This document shows positions 1 through 7,436 of a stretch of 38,735 nucleotides of DNA, in pieces. Every line of letters starts with the position of its first letter. Position 1 is the stretch's first letter. Below the pieces are notes generated by a model. It was not told where the DNA came from and ran no database searches. It saw only the letters and a list, made by a program, of their open reading frames with translations. The position numbers and the translations under genes were made by a program. Source of the stretch: Deltaproteobacteria bacterium (GTDB taxonomy: Bacteria; Desulfobacterota; Desulfomonilia; UBA1062); NCBI GenBank assembly GCA_018436855.1, contig JAHDKO010000141.1, forward strand, positions 1 to 38,735, written 5' to 3'.

Positions 1-141
1 AGCAACCACCTGCCCTTCGAGCGGGAGGCGGCGCAGGCCAAGATGTTTGCCTCGGACACGGCCATGGACGCCACGGTCGAGGCGGTGCAGATCCTGGGCG
101 GCTACGGCTACAGCAGCGAATACCCCGTGGAGAGGCTCATG
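1..141. repeat. Terminal inverted repeat, left copy (exact over 141 nt)
   Basis: Bases 1-141 are the exact reverse complement of 38595-38735. The match breaks at base 142 (AGA Arg codon here, CGG in the other copy). Both copies lie inside the 3' part of the same acyl-CoA dehydrogenase gene. An exact match of this length at both contig ends is what a de Bruijn assembler leaves when it stops at a shared k-mer, so this is probably the edge of a two-copy gene and not a mobile-element terminus. Confidence 0.9.
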
Positions 142-228
142 AGAGACGCCAAGATCACCCAGATCTACGAAGGCACCAACGAAATCATGCGCGTCGTCAT
201 CTCCAGAAACGTCCTGGGTATGCGGTAG
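1..228 (+). CDS. Acyl-CoA dehydrogenase, C-terminal 75 residues (5' end outside window)
   Basis: The reading frame is open from base 1 to a TAG at 226-228. The fragment is the last helical domain of an FAD-dependent acyl-CoA dehydrogenase: it has the [19 protein letters not shown] segment and the YEGTNEIMR motif, whose Glu is the usual catalytic base of short/medium-chain enzymes. These enzymes introduce the alpha-beta double bond and pass electrons to ETF. The same protein, identical over all 75 residues, is encoded in inverted orientation at 38508-38735. The two copies differ only at bases 142, 144, 219 and 228, all synonymous. Family assignment is secure; chain-length specificity cannot be read from the fragment. 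Confidence 0.95.
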   Translation, partial: SNHLPFEREAAQAKMFASDTAMDATVEAVQILGGYGYSSEYPVERLMRDAKITQIYEGTNEIMRVVISRNVLGMR

Positions 229-291
229 GTCACGCGCATGCCTCATGGAGAGATCGTGCGATCTTTTCTGAAATTATAAGGGCGAAGACCA

Positions 292-307
292 GGGTGACCG
301 GTGAGTC
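292..307. promoter_or_regulatory. Operator-like site resembling the palindrome at 4292-4307
   Basis: GGGTGACCGGTGAGTC matches 13 of 16 positions of the perfect palindrome GACTGACCGGTCAGTC that overlaps the start region of the TetR promoter at 4.3 kb. It lies 170 bp upstream of the adenosyltransferase gene and 12 bp after a TATAAG hexamer (275-280) that has no good -35 partner. It may be a second target of the TetR protein; it could also be chance. Confidence 0.3.
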
Positions 308-476
308 CTCCTTCTTGGTCTGCTGCCTTCACAGGACGAGAAGGGGGGGTCTTACTGATCGTGACACTGACTGAGAGGTTCCGGTTTGCCGGAAGGTGAA
401 AACGCTTGCCCTGCCGGGGTTCATACCGTGCGAGTTCCGGGGGGCATGAGAGAGAAAACCGACAAGGGGTCAACTA

Positions 477-1025
477 ATGGTAAATAAAGAGGTATTGGAA
501 AAATTCCAAAGGGGTCTGGTAATGGTCTATACGGGCAACGGCAAGGGAAAGACCACCTCTGCGTTCGGACTGGCCTTGAGGGCGCTTGGTCACGACTATA
601 AGATATTTGTCCTGCAGTTCATGAAGGGAAGAAAGTATGGTGAATATCTGTGTGCGGAAAAGTATCTACCGGGAATCAAGATCTGTCTTTCCGGGCTCGA
701 CAGCTTTGTCATGCGCGACAACCCTTCTCCGGTAGACAGGGAACTGGCGCGCAATGGGTTGGCCATGGCTCGGGAGGCCATAGATTCGGGCGACTATGAC
801 ATGGTCATCCTCGATGAGATAAACGTTGCCTTGGATTTCAAGCTCATAGATCTTCAGGACGTCCTGGAGATCATCGAAAACAAGCCTTCCTATCTCGATC
901 TTGTTCTGACCGGAAGATATGCGCCGCAGGAGATCATGGAGGCGGCCGACATGGTAAGCGAGGTCAAGGACATCAAGCACCACTATGATTCGGGGATCAA
1001 AGACAGGGCAGGGATCGAATATTGA
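477..1025 (+). CDS. cobO: Cob(I)alamin (corrinoid) adenosyltransferase, CobO/BtuR family
   Basis: The protein has 182 residues. CobO-type enzymes transfer the adenosyl group of ATP to Co(I) corrinoids, making the coenzyme form of B12 in the cytosol. The P-loop GNGKGKTT (residues 20-27) is preceded by VMVYT, the usual CobO opening, and a Walker-B-like segment MVILDEINVALDF lies near residue 108; GRYAPQEIMEAADMVSEV towards the end is also typical. Length is slightly short of the roughly 195-200 residues common in the family because the N-terminal extension is brief. The ATG at 477 is supported by AAGGGG seven bases upstream. The preceding 248 bp (229-476) hold no gene; I looked for a cobalamin riboswitch there and could not find its conserved boxes. 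Adenosyl-B12 would serve mutases elsewhere in the genome. Confidence 0.92.
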   Translation: MVNKEVLEKFQRGLVMVYTGNGKGKTTSAFGLALRALGHDYKIFVLQFMKGRKYGEYLCAEKYLPGIKICLSGLDSFVMRDNPSPVDRELARNGLAMAREAIDSGDYDMVILDEINVALDFKLIDLQDVLEIIENKPSYLDLVLTGRYAPQEIMEAADMVSEVKDIKHHYDSGIKDRAGIEY

Positions 1026-1063
1026 GTGCATGAGCCGGCAGGATTGCAGGAGAGGAGAGCGAC

Positions 1064-1771
1064 ATGAAGATAAAACTTTTCACGGTTGTCGGGAGCCCCA
1101 TAAAAGGAGGTAACTGCGAGACTTACACGAGGGAGGCTCTCAAAGCTGTCGAGGACGATCCGGATGTGGAATCCGAGATCTTTCTGCTCTCAGACTGGAA
1201 AACGCCGAGAGGCTGTCATCACTGCAACTACTGTGCGACCAGGCAGAAACCCGATAGATTCTGCGCAATCAATGATGAGCTGACAAAGGTATATCCCAAG
1301 GTGCTCGAAGCGGATGCCCTTTTGTTATCGACACCTGCTTATGCCTGCAGGCTCACGGGACAAATGGCGTGCTTTATGGACAGATTGCGCGTCCTTTACC
1401 ACGGGAATCTCTACAAGGGGAGCCTGGAAAATAAAGCGGCTTCTGTCCTGACGGTCGCTTTCGGCAGGCATGCAGGCGTTGAAACGACCATGCTCAGTGT
1501 CATTCAGGGCCTGTTGATGTGGGAAGTGCTGCCTGTTACGCTCGGTTTATGGGGTCCGTACGGTTCCGGAGGCCTGACCAGCTATGGCGGTGAGGGCAAA
1601 GTCGATCCGGATGATCGCGACGCGATATGCAAAGATGAGTTTGCCATGAAGGAGGCCAAGATTCTCTGCAGGAAGCTGGTGGAGACAGCGAAGGTGATCA
1701 AGGCAGGGAATAGAGCTCTCAACAAGGAGAACCGATTCGTAAAAATGTACCGGGAGGCGGTTGGGCCCTAG
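1064..1771 (+). CDS. Flavodoxin-fold NAD(P)H-dependent FMN reductase / iron-sulfur flavoprotein-like protein
   Basis: This is a 235-residue protein of the NADPH-dependent FMN reductase superfamily. The N-terminus MKIKLFTVVGSPIKGGNC is the flavodoxin-like beta-strand plus FMN phosphate loop (GSPxxGGN), and LLLSTPAYACRLTGQMACFMDRL (about residues 86-108) is the second flavin-contact segment. A cysteine group, CHHCNYCATRQKPDRFC around residues 51-67, is spaced like the compact Fe-S motif of archaeal iron-sulfur flavoproteins, although the canonical CX2CX2CX4-7C pattern is not exactly kept. The C-terminal 60 residues are helical, lysine rich and unassigned. It follows the adenosyltransferase by 38 bp behind an AGGAGAGGAG ribosome site and may share its transcript. 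Electron donor and substrate are unknown. Confidence 0.75.
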   Translation: MKIKLFTVVGSPIKGGNCETYTREALKAVEDDPDVESEIFLLSDWKTPRGCHHCNYCATRQKPDRFCAINDELTKVYPKVLEADALLLSTPAYACRLTGQMACFMDRLRVLYHGNLYKGSLENKAASVLTVAFGRHAGVETTMLSVIQGLLMWEVLPVTLGLWGPYGSGGLTSYGGEGKVDPDDRDAICKDEFAMKEAKILCRKLVETAKVIKAGNRALNKENRFVKMYREAVGP

Positions 1772-1902
1772 GTGATTGCTGCATTCGCATAAGGTTTGGC
1801 GACAGGACGTTCGATAGGGGGTCAACCGATGATGAAGACGTCGAGGAGGCACTACAGCTTATCCCTATGCGAATCATCCAGATGAGCCCCGGCAGCGTCG
1901 TC

Positions 1903-1924
1903 GCCGGCTTTATCCAGAGCCGGC
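1903..1924. terminator. Possible hairpin between convergent genes
   Basis: GCCGGCT pairs with AGCCGGC across an 8-base loop, directly after the stop of the minus-strand regulator and about 130 bp after the flavoprotein stop. Neither strand has a clear T-tract after the stem, so its role as a terminator is weakly supported. Confidence 0.3.
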
Positions 1925-3898
1925 TCAAAATCCATACCGTTCGAGCTTCCGATACAGGGTGCTTCTCGATATGTTCATCTTTTTTGCAATCTCTGACTTC
2001 GAGGCACGTGACTTGATCATGCCCTCGATCATCTGCCGCTCGATGTTTTTCAGATCATAGCTGTTTCCCCGAGCAGGGAGAACAACCTTGGGAGATCTCG
2101 TTATTTCATCAGGCAGGAGATCGCCCGTCAATACATTTTCAGGGGCGATATTGATGGCCCTTTCCAGGACATTCTGGAGCTGCCTGACATTGCCGGGCCA
2201 GGAGTAGTCCATGAGGATCCTGAGCACATCATCCCGGATCTTGGTCACTGGTTTGCCAATGTTGCTCGAGATATCTTTCACGAATCGATCCAGAAGGAGA
2301 GGGATATCGTCCCTGCGTTCTCTCAGCGGCGGTATCCTGATGGTGAAGACATTGAGGCGATAATACAGGTCCTCCCGGAAGTTGCCGTTGCTTACCTCAT
2401 CGATCAGGCTCTTGTTCGTGGCAGCCAGTATTCGCACATCTACAGACCGCACCTTCTTACCTCCCACCCGCATGATCTCTTTGTTTTCAATGATTCTCAG
2501 CAGCGTTGTCTGAAGCTCGAGAGGCATTTCCCCGATCTCGTCGAGAAAGATGGTTCCCCCGTCGGCTATCTCGAATTTGCCGGGATTCCCCCCCCTCTTG
2601 GAGCCCGTGAATGCGCCTTCGTCGTAGCCGAACAGTTCACTCGCGATGAGGTTTCGGGGTATGGCGGCACAGTTGATGACCACATAAGGCCCGTTTTTCC
2701 TCTCGCTGTTATTGTGAATGGCCTGTGCGAAGATATCCTTTCCCGTCCCGCTTTCGCCGAGGAGTAAGACGTTCGAGGTGCTTTTCGATGCAATGCGCGC
2801 AAGACGGATGGTTTCGAGGAAATCCGGACTCTGCCCGATTATGTCGCTGAAGGATATCTTGGCCTCTGCGCCGGTCATCTTTTTGATCATTGTTCTCGCC
2901 CTCGAGATCTCGCTGAGAAGAATGATCTTCCCTGTCACCTGCCTCTCGGGTGAGGTGATGAGATTGGATGAGAGCGTATAGTCTGCATAGCTGCCATCCT
3001 TGTTGTGGATCCTCACCTCTTCGTCTGTCATGGACCGGTGGTTTGCAATCTTGGTGAGAAAGCTCTCGTTTTTCTTTCCCAGCACGTCCCTGATGTTTTC
3101 CCCGAAGACCAGTTCAGGATCGAGGGCCAGCATTCTCTGGGCATTCTGGTTGATAAGGCTGATGGCGCCCTTGTTGTCGGTTACGATGAGCGCTTCGGGT
3201 ATCGAAGAAATGACCATCCTCTGAAAGTTTTCCGCCATCCGGCATTCCAGGAAGGATTTTTTCAGGCGGAGAAGGTTCTCGATAGCGTTGGCGGCCGCAA
3301 CAACCATTCCCAGCGTATGCGGATTCGCCTCGAGATACGGACCGGCGACATCGATCATTCCGATGATGTTTCCTCCCTCATCGTGTATCGGGGCACCTGA
3401 ACACGTATACCGGTGGAAGGATTCACAATAGTGTTCAGTGGCGAATACCTGTACCTGGGTGTCTTCCATGAGCGCTGTTCCAATGCCGTTCGTTCCCACG
3501 CTGTCTTCGCTGGTGAGTGCCCCGATGACAAAGACGCCCTGCTTCAGGTCGTTGATGGTGGACTCATCTCCTACCAGTTTGAGGATATAGCCACGATGAT
3601 CGCACAGTACGCAGAAGAAACCAGAATCTGAGAAAGACCGGTACAGGTTGTTCAGAAACGGCTCGCTTGTCCGGATGAGCTCTTCATTGCACTCCAGGAG
3701 TTCATCGATCTCCCTGCCTTGAAGGACGATGGGGATTTTTTTGAGAAAGGGGCTCACGCCATTGTCCCGGCATCTTTTCCACGAGCGGAGAATAGGCGCT
3801 CGAACAACACTGGAGTCTATCTCTTCTGCCGGAACACCGGATACGAACTTCTTCCATTTCTCCTTGATCCTGCAGCGTTTCTCTCGAAGCTTGTCCAT
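1925..3898 (-). CDS. Sigma-54-dependent transcriptional activator (AcoR-like: GAF-PAS-AAA+-Fis HTH)
   Basis: The protein has 657 residues and would activate RNA polymerase carrying sigma-54. Domain order read from the sequence: a GAF-type sensor (about 70-215), a PAS domain (about 225-335, VISSIPEALIVTDNKGAISLIN), the AAA+ ATPase (about 350-585) with Walker A GESGTGKD near residue 380 and the sigma-54 contact loop as GAFTGS near residue 427, then a Fis-type helix-turn-helix in the last 40 residues. The N-terminal half with RSWKRCRDNGV and EDSVGTNGIGTAL is typical of AcoR-type regulators, which sense small carbon substrates. GGGGGACAG precedes the ATG. No -24/-12 promoter was found in this window, so its targets are not evident; the divergently transcribed TetR gene is its nearest neighbour. 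Confidence 0.95.
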   Translation of the reverse strand: MDKLREKRCRIKEKWKKFVSGVPAEEIDSSVVRAPILRSWKRCRDNGVSPFLKKIPIVLQGREIDELLECNEELIRTSEPFLNNLYRSFSDSGFFCVLCDHRGYILKLVGDESTINDLKQGVFVIGALTSEDSVGTNGIGTALMEDTQVQVFATEHYCESFHRYTCSGAPIHDEGGNIIGMIDVAGPYLEANPHTLGMVVAAANAIENLLRLKKSFLECRMAENFQRMVISSIPEALIVTDNKGAISLINQNAQRMLALDPELVFGENIRDVLGKKNESFLTKIANHRSMTDEEVRIHNKDGSYADYTLSSNLITSPERQVTGKIILLSEISRARTMIKKMTGAEAKISFSDIIGQSPDFLETIRLARIASKSTSNVLLLGESGTGKDIFAQAIHNNSERKNGPYVVINCAAIPRNLIASELFGYDEGAFTGSKRGGNPGKFEIADGGTIFLDEIGEMPLELQTTLLRIIENKEIMRVGGKKVRSVDVRILAATNKSLIDEVSNGNFREDLYYRLNVFTIRIPPLRERRDDIPLLLDRFVKDISSNIGKPVTKIRDDVLRILMDYSWPGNVRQLQNVLERAINIAPENVLTGDLLPDEITRSPKVVLPARGNSYDLKNIERQMIEGMIKSRASKSEIAKKMNISRSTLYRKLERYGF

Positions 3899-4263
3899 GT
3901 CTGTCCCCCATTTTCTCTCTGAAGAGCTGTCTGTAAAGATCAGTCTAATGAGAAATATTCAGTGTCGTTCTCGCTCCAAGCAGGGCAGAATGGATTACAT
4001 TAGAATGTTTAAAGCACAGTTTGTCCCAATATGCAACATTGGAATTGTCTCAACTTGAGAAAGCTCATACCAAGACCCCAGCACAAGAGACGGAAAAACA
4101 CGAGTATGACATAATCAAGTGGTTAATAATAAAAATATATATTTTATCCTTGAGCCGATTTCATCAGATACTCTACGGCAAGACCGGTTTAACTTTCTGC
4201 CCGGGTCCCCGACCGTCTCCGGTGCAGGGTTTTGCTATTTCTTTTGAAAAAGCCAATACCTCC

Positions 4264-4292
4264 TTGACAGCCCGCACCCTGTATTGTATAAG
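4264..4292 (+). promoter_or_regulatory. Near-consensus sigma-70 promoter of the TetR gene
   Basis: TTGACA at 4264-4269 and TATAAG at 4287-4292 are separated by exactly 17 bp. The -35 is perfect and the -10 matches five of six positions, so a strong promoter is expected unless repressed. Its transcription start would fall inside the palindrome at 4292-4307. Confidence 0.8.
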
Positions 4293-4307
4293 ACTGACCG
4301 GTCAGTC
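4292..4307. promoter_or_regulatory. Perfect 16-bp palindromic operator (GACTGACCGGTCAGTC)
   Basis: The site is self-complementary over all 16 bases and begins at the last base of the -10 hexamer, the classic position for repressor occlusion. TGACCGGTCA cores are common TetR-family operators. The adjacent gene encodes a TetR-family protein, so autorepression is the simplest reading. Confidence 0.75.
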
Positions 4308-4335
4308 ATCATAGAATGGAGTACAGGGCAATCAC

Positions 4336-5352
4336 ATGACCGGGAAACGTGTCATTCTCGAAAAATCAGGCGGCAGGCGGATTTCGTTCTACGCCGAAGT
4401 CGGAAGCTATTTTACGGCAGAAGGGGACTTTCATGAGGCCGCCTTTCGCTCCAGCCTGAAAGATCGGCTCGTCGAGGCCGGCGGGAAGAATCAATCCGAC
4501 GACGCTCGTCTCGATGCACAGGGGATGTGGCTCTCTTCATATCTTCAGGATATTCTCACCTATCTCCTTGAAAAGGACATGGCTCAGGCCGCTGTCCGGC
4601 TTTTCACCGCAGCCGTGGACGAGGCCGGGAAGACGGGGGTGACCAGGGTCGTGCTCCCGCCGCAGCTCCTCGGCGACATCCTGCGGGCGGCCGCCCCGGC
4701 TGCCCCGGAGAAGCCCCAGCACCGCCAGTCCGCGGATGAAAAGAGGCGCATGATCTATTCCGCCGCGCTCAAGATCTTCTCCGAAGAAGGCTATCACCAG
4801 GCAACCATGGAGAAGATAGCGGCCTTCTCCGGTGTGGCCAAGGGCACGGTCTACACCTATTTCAAGAGCAAGGAAGATCTTCTGGACCAGCTCCTGGAAG
4901 AATATTATCAAGAGATCGTCGGAAGGATCAGCGCAATCTGCAGCAAGGAGACCGACATACTCCAGCAGATCCGCGAGCTGATCGTGTTCTGGGTGCACTT
5001 CATCGAGGACAATCCCCTGGTCTATCGCCTGATCCAGAGCGAGGCGATATTCCAGCGTCCGGGGGGCAAGACCATGTTCTACGATTACATCGTCTCGCAT
5101 CTCCCCATGCTCAAAGAGCGCATTGTCGCCTTGAACCGCGAGCATCGGTTGAAAACCACGAGCTTTTACCCGACCTTCTACGGGGCGCTCGGCTTTATCG
5201 ACGGCGTTGCTCAAAGATGGTTTCGCTGCCAGATGGATTACCCCCTGACCGACGAGATCCCTGTTATCCTGGAGGTGCTTCTGAACGGTTTCGTAGGCGA
5301 GCGCAATAGTAACACCAGCTACTTTTCCTCGCCGGAAGCCGAGGACAGGTGA
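4336..5352 (+). CDS. TetR/AcrR-family regulator with an unusual N-terminal extension of about 135 residues
   Basis: The protein has 338 residues, against about 190-220 for a normal TetR repressor. The TetR DNA-binding domain lies at about 138-185: YSAALKIFSEEGYHQATMEKIA, then GVAKGTVYTYFKSKEDLL, the recognition helix and its capping motif. A helical ligand-binding domain follows to the end. The first 135 residues (VILEKSGGRRISFYAEVGSYF... to an Ala/Pro-rich linker AAAPAAPEKPQ) match no domain I know. The frame is open throughout and the promoter and operator sit just upstream of ATG 4336, so the extension is likely translated. A weak GGAG lies 14 bases before the ATG. The palindrome overlapping the promoter suggests autorepression; the downstream gene of unknown function is the probable co-target. 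Confidence 0.88.
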   Translation: MTGKRVILEKSGGRRISFYAEVGSYFTAEGDFHEAAFRSSLKDRLVEAGGKNQSDDARLDAQGMWLSSYLQDILTYLLEKDMAQAAVRLFTAAVDEAGKTGVTRVVLPPQLLGDILRAAAPAAPEKPQHRQSADEKRRMIYSAALKIFSEEGYHQATMEKIAAFSGVAKGTVYTYFKSKEDLLDQLLEEYYQEIVGRISAICSKETDILQQIRELIVFWVHFIEDNPLVYRLIQSEAIFQRPGGKTMFYDYIVSHLPMLKERIVALNREHRLKTTSFYPTFYGALGFIDGVAQRWFRCQMDYPLTDEIPVILEVLLNGFVGERNSNTSYFSSPEAEDR

Positions 5353-5442
5353 GGGGACACGGCAGGGATGAGGACGCAACACTTACAAGGCTTACAAGGA
5401 TGCCCCCGTCAGGGGGACGGCGCCGCAAAGGGCGGCTCCTGA

Positions 5443-5462
5443 GCCGGCACTGCCATGCCGGC
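5443..5462. repeat. 7-bp perfect hairpin upstream of the unknown gene
   Basis: GCCGGCA pairs with TGCCGGC around a 6-base loop. No T-tract follows, so it is not a standard terminator. A smaller CCCCC/GGGGG hairpin lies at 5403-5416 and an 8-bp inverted repeat at 5482-5512. Confidence 0.5.
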
Positions 5463-5481
5463 ACGATCATGGAGACGGTCC

Positions 5482-5512
5482 CTGTACCGGCGCCGACCCG
5501 ATGACGGTACAG
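5482..5512. promoter_or_regulatory. 8-bp inverted repeat (CTGTACCG...CGGTACAG), candidate operator or hairpin
   Basis: The perfect arms at 5482-5489 and 5505-5512 flank 15 bp and end 31 bp before the start codon of the unknown gene at 5544. It could be a protein-binding site or form a leader-RNA stem just before the ribosome site. Confidence 0.45.
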
Positions 5513-5543
5513 CATACACTACGAAATGAAAGGATACCCGATT

Positions 5544-7256
5544 ATGCAAAAGGAGGAAACAGGAATTTTCAGCAAGGCCAAGGGCAGGCGGGTAGGACCC
5601 CAGGGGACGGACGGCGTGCATGCTTCGCAGTGGTATCCCGCAACGCACCCGGGACGGTCGCAGGTGCCGTTTCTGCGTTCTCCCCGGGCGATTACCGGGT
5701 ATATGAACGCCAGGATCCGCGCGATCTGGCATGCGAGTGACTATCAGGGCAAGGATTTCAGCCCCTTCGAGGTGTCGTCCATTCCGAGCAAGTACAAGCT
5801 CGCCCAGGTGCTGGCCTGCGGCCTGAAGGCCGCTGTAGCCACCTATTCCCAGCACTGGCAGGGCATGTACCTCGACTGGACCTTCAACCATCACATCGAA
5901 GAGGCCTTTTCGAAATTCGGGACCATGGTGAATTCGGAAAAGTTCGTGAAGAACGCATTCGCCACGGTGGTGCTCTACAATACCGGCTATGGCGGGGTGT
6001 TCATGGACATGCTCAAAAGCCGGCGCCGTCTTCTCCCGCCCAGTATGGAGAGCCTCGAAAACCTCGACATGGGCACCTTTGAGCACAACTTGAGGAGCTC
6101 GGTCGGCGCGGTGCTCGGCGGCGAGTACGGGGTGAACGTCATCCGGTGCTCTCTGGCAAAGCCCCTGGTTGCAGAGGCGAACAGGGCAGGATATGAGGCC
6201 CTGCGCGGTGCGGCTTCAGTGGAGGGCATGGACCCGAAGGCATCCATCACCTGTATCCTGCAGATCGGTCTCAAGCAGTCCGAAGACCGCGTCAGCTTCG
6301 ATCAGGAAATGATGGATCTCGCTGCCGCCAAGATCATCGAGCGCAAGAGCGAGCGGCGCAACGCGGATTTCTCGCGACAGGTCCCGGTGGTCGTCATGTC
6401 GCGCTATTTCCTCTCCGTGAACCGGGAGCTGCGAAAGGCCGGGCTGCACGGTATCGTCAAGACCATGGTGGTAGGGGGAGACACCCCCGGAGGCAAGTCC
6501 ATGCTTGCATCCATGCGGGATTGCATAGGAGACGGGCTCAGGAAGTGTTATGACGACATCCTGGCGGCATATCCGGCCAATCTGGCCGATAGCAGCACCG
6601 ACCTGGATCTCGGCACGTACCGCGACATGGCGAAGCTTGCGTGCGACCTCGGTCAGAAGGTGCTCAAGCCCCGTGAAGACGGGCACAAGATGCTTTTTGT
6701 CTACATCGACATGGAGGCCCTTCAGAAAAAGGGCATCCCGATCGATATCGCGGAGCAGACCGCGGGTAGCGCCATTCAAGCCGGGCTCAACTCCGTGCAT
6801 CTCGACGGGACCACAAATGTGCCGGACGATCAGGATCTGCTCTATGGCGCTTTCTGTATGACCGGCCCGATCCACTCGGCCGAGCTCCTGGATACGGACG
6901 ATCAGCTCAAGCGCGGGTGGGGCCAGGGATTCTGGGACATCCTCGCACCGGACCTGCCGCCGATCAACAAGATGCTCGCCCTGATCGCCATCTCGGCAAA
7001 GAGCGAGCAGGATGCCTTTATTGCCGAGATACAGGCAATGAACGAGCGGAAATCGGTCAACGAGATCTTCTGGTACAAGACCTGGAACCATCCGCAGGGC
7101 AAGCGTCTGGACATCCCTCAATGGATATCCTATGCCCATGTGCTCGACGTGCTCCCGATCCCCGGGAACTCCATTGCACTTGCGGAAGAGCCTATCCCCG
7201 AGCACCTGCCCGAAGATCACCCCCTGACCCGGGAGTTCAGGCAGATGCTCAAGTGA
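5544..7256 (+). CDS. Large protein of unknown family (570 residues)
   Basis: I do not recognise this protein. The ATG at 5544 is preferred because AAAGGA lies nine bases upstream; an in-frame ATG at 5526 would add six residues but has no ribosome site. The protein is soluble in appearance, with no signal peptide and no membrane segment, and is unusually rich in Trp, His and Tyr in its first third (WYPATHPGRSQVPFLRSP, ATYSQHWQGMYLDWTFNHH). Other notable stretches are VVGGDTPGGKSMLASM, IQAGLNSVHLDGTTNVPDDQD and EIFWYKTWNHPQGKRLD. It has no P-loop, Rossmann, radical-SAM or crotonase signature that I can see. It follows the TetR gene by 191 bp and ends at a strong terminator, so the two form a compact regulator-target unit next to the acyl-CoA island. 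Codon usage looks like that of the neighbours. Confidence 0.85.
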   Translation: MQKEETGIFSKAKGRRVGPQGTDGVHASQWYPATHPGRSQVPFLRSPRAITGYMNARIRAIWHASDYQGKDFSPFEVSSIPSKYKLAQVLACGLKAAVATYSQHWQGMYLDWTFNHHIEEAFSKFGTMVNSEKFVKNAFATVVLYNTGYGGVFMDMLKSRRRLLPPSMESLENLDMGTFEHNLRSSVGAVLGGEYGVNVIRCSLAKPLVAEANRAGYEALRGAASVEGMDPKASITCILQIGLKQSEDRVSFDQEMMDLAAAKIIERKSERRNADFSRQVPVVVMSRYFLSVNRELRKAGLHGIVKTMVVGGDTPGGKSMLASMRDCIGDGLRKCYDDILAAYPANLADSSTDLDLGTYRDMAKLACDLGQKVLKPREDGHKMLFVYIDMEALQKKGIPIDIAEQTAGSAIQAGLNSVHLDGTTNVPDDQDLLYGAFCMTGPIHSAELLDTDDQLKRGWGQGFWDILAPDLPPINKMLALIAISAKSEQDAFIAEIQAMNERKSVNEIFWYKTWNHPQGKRLDIPQWISYAHVLDVLPIPGNSIALAEEPIPEHLPEDHPLTREFRQMLK

Positions 7257-7340
7257 TATCACCCTCCTTATGAGAGTTGTTTGAATGAGCAAGAGACAAC
7301 TTGTGCGATGGAAAACAGCCGTTTTTATTCTCTAGTGTAT

Positions 7341-7366
7341 GCCGGGCCTTTTCGGCCCGGCTTTTT
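7341..7366 (+). terminator. Rho-independent terminator
   Basis: GCCGGGCC (7341-7348) pairs perfectly with GGCCCGGC (7354-7361) over the loop TTTTC and is followed by TTTTT. It lies 84 bp after the stop of the 570-residue protein and closes that transcription unit. Confidence 0.93.
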
Positions 7367-7436
7367 CTATGAAATATCCACGGGCGGTAATATACAGAGC
7401 GGACCTGGTGTTAGCCGGCCGGATTTCTTGGCCCGG

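Larger units (their letters stand above)
3899..4335. promoter_or_regulatory. 437-bp divergent intergenic region
   Basis: This region separates the minus-strand sigma-54 activator from the plus-strand TetR gene. Its middle (about 4110-4150) is markedly AT rich, including TAATAATAAAAATATATATT, in contrast to the GC-rich surroundings. The right end holds the promoter and operator listed separately. No convincing coding sequence was seen. Confidence 0.6.

Noticed and set aside
229..476. Possible cobalamin riboswitch ahead of the corrinoid adenosyltransferase gene
   Set aside because: The region has a CCGGTTTGCCGG hairpin and G-rich segments, but I could not find the conserved B12-box or the GCCACTG element. 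A covariance-model search would decide.
1772..1924. Plus-strand open frame with acidic, protein-like composition (STDDEDVEEALQLIPMR)
   Set aside because: It has no start codon with a ribosome site and runs into the convergent regulator gene. It could be a gene relic but cannot be supported.
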